From positions 1 to 17,261 of the forward strand of contig CAUDEQ010000043.1 in the NCBI GenBank assembly GCA_958448635.1: a DNA stretch of 17,261 nucleotides, given 5' to 3'. The notes beneath the pieces were generated by a model. The model was not told where the DNA came from. It was given only the letters and a program-made list of their open reading frames with translations, and ran no database searches. Positions within the stretch are counted from its first letter, which is position 1. Each line of letters opens with the position of its first letter. Both the position numbers and the translations under genes were made by a program. This document shows positions 13,031 to 17,261 of this stretch, piece by piece. This DNA comes from an uncultured Bacillota bacterium (GTDB taxonomy: Bacteria > Bacillota > Clostridia > Peptostreptococcales > Anaerovoracaceae).

Positions 13031-14671
13031 TCACTGTCCCACCTCTGCGCCGAGGTTTATCGTCGACTTTTCCAGCTCCAGAACTATGTTGTTTATCCTT
13101 GCCAGCTTCTCCGGCTCTATATCTCCTCCCACCATCAGCTTGGCATTGTACAGTATGTCTTCCAGCCTTCTGTGGATATCGGCGATGTTGTTTCTCGTAT
13201 TGGCCAGAGTCTCCTCGTCGATGGCATCTGCCATGGCCTGCTCCATGTTTACGATTTCATCTTTTTCCAGGACGAATTCGGAGTTGGCGCGTACTACTAT
13301 CGGCTCATATCCCAGCTCGTCCCTGACCGAAGCTGCAAATTCCTCCTTGGCATCCGCCTCGCCGTGAACCAGGAATATATGCTTCGGCTCCTTCTGAAAG
13401 CCCTTGAGCCATGCCATGAGGCCGTTTTTATCGGCATGCCCGGAAAAGCCCTGAAGATTATGTATCTTCGCCTTTACGCTTATCTTCTCTCCGAACAGAG
13501 TCACCTCCTTGGCTCCGTCGACTATCATCCTTCCCAGCGAGCCTTCTGCCTGATAGCCCACGAAGACTATGCTGTTTCTGGCATCCCAGAGATTGTGCTT
13601 CAGATGATGTCTTATCCTGCCGGCTTCACACATGCCGCTGGCAGATATGATAACCTTGGGCTCCTTGTTGGTGTTCAGCCACATTGACTCCTGACTCGAT
13701 CTTGTGAACTTTAGATTTTTGAATTCCAGAGGATTGTCTCCTCTCGTTATATATTCCTTTGTCTCATCGTCGAATACCTGCGCATTCCTCTTGAAAACCT
13801 CTGTCGCCGATGTGGCCATCGGGCTGTCTATATAAACATTAAGGTCCTCAAAATCCTTTCTGTATTCGCTGTCGCTGTCTATAACCCTGTTGAGCTCGTA
13901 TATCAGCTCCTGCGTTCTTCCCACTGCAAAGGCCGGGATTACTGTCGTTCCGCCTCTTGCCGCCGTCTCACGGATTATGTCCATCAGCTTCTTGACGTCC
14001 ATGGCGTTTTCCGGATGTGTCCTGTTGCCGTATGTGGTCTCCATGATCACATAGTCTGCCTTCTTTATTATCGTAGGATTTCTCAATATCGGTCTGTTCA
14101 TCACTCCCAGATCTCCTGAGAAAACTATTTTGGAAACGTTATCTCCTTCGGTTATCCAAAGCTCGGTTATCGCCGATCCCAGTATGTGCCCCGCATCATT
14201 GAAGCAAAGCTTCATCTCCTCGTTGAGCTCTATAAGCTGGTCGTAGAGTACCGGTTTTACAAACTTGAGAGAATCCATGGCATCGTTGAAGGTGTAGAGA
14301 GGCTCCACGAAGGCTCTCCCGTTTCTTTCGTTTTTCTTATTCTGCCACTGCGCCTCCTTCTCGTGGATGTATCCGCTGTCCTTCAGCATTATCTCCAGAA
14401 GGTCTGCGCAGGCATCGGTGCAGTATATGCTGCCCTTGAAGCCGCGCTTCACAAGAAGGGGTATCCTGCCGCAATGATCTATGTGCGGGTGGCTCAGTAT
14501 CATGTAGTCCACCTCTGCCGGATCGAAGGGAAACTCCTCGTAGTTGAGAGCTTCCTGGGCCTTTCCGCCCTGGAACTGTCCGCAGTCGAGAAGAATCTTA
14601 TGCTTTTCCGTTGTTATAAGATGACACGAGCCTGTAACTCCCGTGGACGCTCCGCAAAATTGTATTTTCAT
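13031..14671 (-). CDS. beta-CASP metallo-beta-lactamase-fold RNA nuclease (CPSF/YSH1-like)
   Basis: A 546-residue zinc-dependent RNA-processing enzyme of the MBL plus beta-CASP superfamily. The MBL motifs are SHPHIDHCGRIP (60-71; H61, H63, D65, H66), DAGHILGSA (about 158-166), and FSGDLG with its metal-bridging Asp. The beta-CASP part has ETTYGNR, PAFAVGRTQELIYEL, SASGMCEAGRIRHHL and QGFSGHADKNGL. Such proteins act as endo- or 5' exoribonucleases in bacteria and archaea. This one lacks the RNase J C-terminal domain and has instead a short helical tail (about 485-546). GGAGG lies before the ATG. It stands alone, with its own promoter (14722-14750) and terminator. The DNA boundary of the mobile element lies just upstream. 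Confidence 0.9.
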   Translation of the reverse strand: MKIQFCGASTGVTGSCHLITTEKHKILLDCGQFQGGKAQEALNYEEFPFDPAEVDYMILSHPHIDHCGRIPLLVKRGFKGSIYCTDACADLLEIMLKDSGYIHEKEAQWQNKKNERNGRAFVEPLYTFNDAMDSLKFVKPVLYDQLIELNEEMKLCFNDAGHILGSAITELWITEGDNVSKIVFSGDLGVMNRPILRNPTIIKKADYVIMETTYGNRTHPENAMDVKKLMDIIRETAARGGTTVIPAFAVGRTQELIYELNRVIDSDSEYRKDFEDLNVYIDSPMATSATEVFKRNAQVFDDETKEYITRGDNPLEFKNLKFTRSSQESMWLNTNKEPKVIISASGMCEAGRIRHHLKHNLWDARNSIVFVGYQAEGSLGRMIVDGAKEVTLFGEKISVKAKIHNLQGFSGHADKNGLMAWLKGFQKEPKHIFLVHGEADAKEEFAASVRDELGYEPIVVRANSEFVLEKDEIVNMEQAMADAIDEETLANTRNNIADIHRRLEDILYNAKLMVGGDIEPEKLARINNIVLELEKSTINLGAEVGQ

Positions 14672-14721
14672 ATCATTGCCTCCTCAATATCAATGTTCCT
14701 ATAACATCCTCCCCTACTGAC

Positions 14722-14750
14722 ATTATACCCTCTGCTTCTGATGTTTTCCA
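14722..14750 (-). promoter_or_regulatory. candidate promoter of the beta-CASP nuclease gene
   Basis: On the minus strand, TGGAAA (14750-14745, four of six), 17 bp and a perfect TATAAT (14727-14722). It would start transcription about 44 nt before the ATG. Confidence 0.55.
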
Positions 14751-15110
14751 TAGATTTTACAAGAACAAAGCTCACTTCTCCTGATTCGATTCAGCAGCGG
14801 ACTCTGTTGACGCTGCAGGCAGTTGGTATCTCAGTCGATACATCGAGGAGTCTCCAAATGGCTGTCATATGACCGGTATTTTGGAGGTTTTCTCTGTTAC
14901 AACCTCTGCTCCTCAATGAAAAGTCTCCAAATGACCCATGTATACCGGCTGATTTTGTTACTTTTCTGATGTCCTCATGAAGCTGATAAAGGTAAAATCT
15001 CAAAACAGCCGCTGTGCGATGGCTGCTTTGGAGAGTATTATGGAGCAGAAGGCTAAATAATCTCCAAATGCATATCCTCGGTCTCCCATAGTTAAGGATA
15101 TGGATGCAGG
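14751..15110. other. gene-free junction region with a clustered TCTCCAAA motif
   Basis: No convincing gene is present in these 360 nt. The motif TCTCCAAATG occurs exactly three times (14851-14860, 14924-14933, 15061-15070). Inverted relatives TTTTGGAGG (14879-14887) and TTTGGAGA (15027-15034) lie between them. The copies at 15027 and 15061 make an 8-bp inverted repeat. A GCAGCG/CGCTGC hairpin lies near 14792-14815. The region directly follows the recombinase stop and is the likely place of the element's left attachment site, which I cannot pin to a base without an empty-site comparison. Confidence 0.45.
14953..15060 (+). pseudogene. possible 3' fragment of a disrupted gene
   Basis: An open frame of 35 codons ending in TAA reads FCYFSDVLMKLIKVKSQNS followed by a helix-like end, MAALESIMEQKAK. 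The final part has protein-like composition, but there is no ribosome site and the frame is closed by TGA just upstream. It could be the tail of a host gene cut by integration of the element, or chance. Confidence 0.18.
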
Positions 15111-16718
15111 TTAATCAATTTTGCCGATAAAGCGGTAGTAAATCTCAATCTCCTGATCTCGCATCCCATCCGCACTTTTAGTGGCTTCGTGAATGACAAT
15201 TTTTTCAATCAGGGTATTGAGAAGTTCAGTGGTCAGTTCCGTGGGATTGGCGTACTGCTTGATGAGAGCGACCCACTTTTCGGCATCCAGGGCAGTTTGC
15301 TGCTCTGCGGACAGCTCCGCTTGCAAGCGGCTGATCTTTTCCTCCAGCTCCAGCTGTTCTGCCTGGTACTTTTTCGTCAGCAGATTGAAGTTATATTCGG
15401 TGATGCGTCCGGCAGACCAGTCCTCGTACATTCGGACGAATTTTCCGTCCACTTCTGCCTTGCGCTTTTCCGCCCGTTTCAGCTCAGATTCCTGACGCTT
15501 GGCGGCGGTTATGCGTTCCCGGTCACCGTTTTTCAAAATCTGCTGCAAGAGTTTTTCTTCGCTCATCTGCGCCCGATGGGACCAATACTGGATTCTGGAC
15601 AACACATAGACATAGAGCGTGTCATAGCGGATATAATGCGCCGAGCATTGTGTCCCCATCTGTCCGTACTGGCTGCAAGTGAAATGGCTGTACGGCGTTT
15701 TGTTCTGCCGGTTCGTGCCGAAGCGCATAGACCAGCCACAATCTGCACATTTTACAAGCCCGGCGAAAATCTGCGTTGTGGCATCCTTCTGCTGCCGTCT
15801 GCGGCTGGCGATCTGCTTTTGCACCTGCTCAAACACATCCCGGCTGATGATGGCCTCATGGGTATTTTCCACCCGAATCCATTCTTCTTTCGGCTTGCGC
15901 ACCTTTTTCTTGTTTTTATAAGAGATGTTGGTCTGCTTATTGTGTACGCTGTTGCCGATATAGGTTTCATCTTGCAGGATACTTTTGACCTGAGCAATCG
16001 TCCAAGCATAGGATTTTTCTTCCGGCGCATTGGCATAGATATTGGCGAAAGTTCCATACCGCTGATAATTGAGCCAGCCCGCAGTCGGGACTTTTTCTGC
16101 AATCAGGGTCTTGGTGATCTTCGCTGCACCTGCTCCATGAAACGCAAGGTCAAAGATTTTCTCGATGATCCAGCGGGTTTCTTCGTCTATGGCCAAAGTG
16201 TTTTTGACTTCGGGATGGCGGATGTATCCCAGCGGCGCATAGGCAAAAGTGCGTTCTCCGGCAGCAAATTTGGCACGGAGCGCCGTTTTCACCTTGCGGC
16301 TGGTATCCTTTGCAAACCATTCGTTAAAAAGGTTCTTGAACGGCACAAAATCCGAAAGTCCTTTTTCGGTGTCCTCGTTTTCGGCCACAGCAATGTAGCG
16401 AATCTGTTTTTCCGGGAACACAAATTCCAGATAATAGTCCATCATCACGTGTTCACGGCCAAAGCGACTGAGATCTTTGGTAATGATGCAGTTGACCTTT
16501 CCGGCCTCCACATCATCCATCATCCGCTGAAAGCTGGGACGCTCGAAGTTTGTTCCACTCCATCCGTCATCGACATACTCGCCATACACCGAAAGGCCAT
16601 GCTCCTTTGTGTACTGCTGCAAAATAGTTCGCTGGGTCTCAATGCTCACACTGTCGCCATAGTTTTCGTCATCACGGCTAAGACGCATATAGAGTGCGGT
16701 ATTGTAAGGTTGTTTCAC
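15111..16718 (-). CDS. large serine recombinase of an integrative element
   Basis: A 535-residue site-specific recombinase, likely the integrase/excisionase of a transposon or integrative conjugative element of the TndX/Tn4451 kind. The resolvase domain (about 1-150) has YMRLSRDD with the nucleophile S14, then DGWSGTNFERPSF and DLSRFGREH with catalytic arginines. A recombinase domain follows (about 160-300; ends near TYIGNSVHNKQ). A zinc ribbon (CADCGWSMRFGTN ... FTCSQYGQMGTQC) comes next, then a coiled coil (about 395-475) and a DUF4368-like C-terminus (TELLNTLIEKIVIHE). It uses a GTG start at 16718 with AGGAGG 9 nt upstream. Codon choice (CGC, CGG, CAG-rich) differs from the ATA/AGA-rich neighbours, consistent with transfer. 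It reads towards the element's edge. Confidence 0.95.
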   Translation of the reverse strand: MKQPYNTALYMRLSRDDENYGDSVSIETQRTILQQYTKEHGLSVYGEYVDDGWSGTNFERPSFQRMMDDVEAGKVNCIITKDLSRFGREHVMMDYYLEFVFPEKQIRYIAVAENEDTEKGLSDFVPFKNLFNEWFAKDTSRKVKTALRAKFAAGERTFAYAPLGYIRHPEVKNTLAIDEETRWIIEKIFDLAFHGAGAAKITKTLIAEKVPTAGWLNYQRYGTFANIYANAPEEKSYAWTIAQVKSILQDETYIGNSVHNKQTNISYKNKKKVRKPKEEWIRVENTHEAIISRDVFEQVQKQIASRRRQQKDATTQIFAGLVKCADCGWSMRFGTNRQNKTPYSHFTCSQYGQMGTQCSAHYIRYDTLYVYVLSRIQYWSHRAQMSEEKLLQQILKNGDRERITAAKRQESELKRAEKRKAEVDGKFVRMYEDWSAGRITEYNFNLLTKKYQAEQLELEEKISRLQAELSAEQQTALDAEKWVALIKQYANPTELTTELLNTLIEKIVIHEATKSADGMRDQEIEIYYRFIGKID

Positions 16719-16746
16719 GGTAAAAATCCTCCTTCTAATCGAAACA

Positions 16747-16802
16747 ACCCACGCTTACAATACGTCTGCTTTTATTATACCGTAAGCGTGGGTGTGGTTC
16801 AA
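16747..16802 (-). promoter_or_regulatory. recombinase promoter overlapped by a 12-bp inverted repeat
   Basis: On the minus strand, TTGAAC (16802-16797), 17 bp and TATAAT (16779-16774). A perfect inverted repeat, ACCCACGCTTAC (16747-16758) and GTAAGCGTGGGT (16782-16793), has one arm in the -35/-10 spacer and the other downstream of the expected start near 16767. The arms are about 35 bp apart centre to centre. This fits a two-site operator; because one arm is upstream of the start, it would not fold in the recombinase mRNA. Confidence 0.65.
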
Positions 16803-16825
16803 CGACATTTTGTTGTGGAATGGGT

Positions 16826-17125
16826 TTATCCAGCGTTGCGGGCGGCATACTGAATCACATTTTCAATCAGCTTGTCCATGGGTTTGCCTGCCTGGGAGAA
16901 ATGCTCGGATACCCGAATCCTGGTATTGCCGCAGTAAAAATATTGAATGCCATCCGGCTCTGTGACATAGACCGAAGTGTTTTCCAGTGTCGGTTCGGGT
17001 TCATCCTCCCAGCTGCGCCATTCTTCCAGAGTTTCCAACGGCGGCTCAAAAACCGGTTCAAAGCAGGCTTCAATGTCGATATAACCATAGTCGGGTTCGC
17101 TCATAAAATCTTTGTGTTTTCTCAT
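16826..17125 (-). CDS. small mobile-element protein, TnpW-like C-terminus
   Basis: A 99-residue acidic protein. The first 48 residues are rich in Glu, Asp and Pro (PEPTL, EPVFEPPLETLEEW). The last 50 (VYVTEPDGIQYFYCGNTRIRVSEHF... MDKLIENVIQ) resemble the short TnpW-type proteins of Clostridial transposons, which share a V-x-V-HF-x-(D/E)K-I-x-LI pattern. No function is established for that group. The start at 17125 has GGAGG 7 nt upstream; an internal ATG at 17104 has none. It precedes the recombinase gene by 107 nt, the gap holding the recombinase promoter, and follows a partial gene by 17 nt. The similarity is by eye and weak. Confidence 0.55.
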   Translation of the reverse strand: MRKHKDFMSEPDYGYIDIEACFEPVFEPPLETLEEWRSWEDEPEPTLENTSVYVTEPDGIQYFYCGNTRIRVSEHFSQAGKPMDKLIENVIQYAARNAG

Positions 17126-17142
17126 GCAGTTTCCTCCATCAA

Positions 17143-17261
17143 TTAAAGTTCTATATCCTGCGGCTTACGGTGGACAGGCTGATCGTGCCGCCTTATTTGC
17201 CGGGTCCGGGTCAAAATAGCATCAAGAAAAGCCCGCACCTTTTCGGGTGCGAGCTTGACAG
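17143..17261 (-). CDS. 3' end of an unidentified mobile-element gene (partial)
   Basis: On the minus strand the frame entering from the right edge is open for 38 codons and stops at TAA (17145-17143). It reads VKLAPEKVRAFLDAILTRTR, then a basic tail ending RKPQDIEL. The other two minus-strand frames stop earlier. The stop is followed at normal operon spacing by the Shine-Dalgarno of the next gene. I do not recognise the product; it is basic, consistent with a nucleic-acid-binding protein, but too short to judge. Confidence 0.45.
   Translation of the reverse strand, partial: VKLAPEKVRAFLDAILTRTRQIRRHDQPVHRKPQDIEL

Noticed and set aside
14791..15003. A 70-codon minus-strand frame in the junction region
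   Set aside because: No Shine-Dalgarno, no recognisable motif, and it is built partly from the repeated CATTTGGAGA motif; more likely non-coding.
16747..16793. Invertible promoter switch: inverted repeats around a promoter next to a serine recombinase
   Set aside because: The segment between the arms is only 23 bp, too short for normal inversion, and the encoded enzyme is a large integrase type rather than an invertase. Operator is the simpler reading.
15189..16853. A 554-codon open frame on the plus strand opposite the recombinase
   Set aside because: It is the exact antisense of a gene with full catalytic motifs, has no ribosome site or recognisable domain, and is Cys/His/Phe-rich as antisense frames are. 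It follows from the recombinase's codon bias.

Overview
The window looks like part of the chromosome of an anaerobic, endospore-forming member of the Clostridia. The evidence is an unmistakable SpoVS, a SpoIIM-like membrane protein beside a NudF-type Nudix gene (the two are also close neighbours in Bacillus subtilis), strong purine-rich ribosome binding sites, frequent ATA and AGA codons, and genes suggesting amino-acid metabolism. Placement near the amino-acid-fermenting Clostridiales Family XIII is only a guess.

Layout. Positions 1-3000: a spoIIM-like gene (+) converges on and overlaps a leftward operon proB-proC-nudF, which has a good sigma-A promoter. Positions 3000-3740: spoVS (-) with its own terminator, then an AT-rich gap that appears to encode a short C-rich small RNA (+) with promoter and terminator. 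Positions 3740-6140: a YprB-like RNase H-fold exonuclease gene, probably read from a leaderless mRNA, followed by proA. The proline pathway is therefore complete here but split between two strands. A bidirectional terminator at 6148-6192 closes both this unit and the next one.

Positions 6194-12755 hold a leftward block. A sigma-54 enhancer-binding regulator with sensor and PAS domains is followed by a GABA-type class III aminotransferase. After a regulatory gap come a homoserine-dehydrogenase-like oxidoreductase, a stand-alone PTS IIC-type membrane protein, an FmdE-family zinc protein and a DUF3842 protein. The gap between aminotransferase and dehydrogenase contains a candidate -24/-12 (sigma-54) promoter inside a perfect palindrome, then a leader with a terminator hairpin and a second hairpin. 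I infer that the regulator controls this block as an amino-acid or amine catabolism module whose substrate I cannot name.

Positions 13031-14671: a beta-CASP metallo-beta-lactamase-fold RNA nuclease (-). Positions 14751-15110: gene-free DNA with five copies of a TCTCCAAA-type motif, probably the junction of an integrated element. From 15111 to the right edge: a large serine recombinase, a small TnpW-like protein and the 3' end of another gene, i.e. one end of a mobile element that continues beyond the window. The recombinase promoter lies within a 12-bp inverted repeat.
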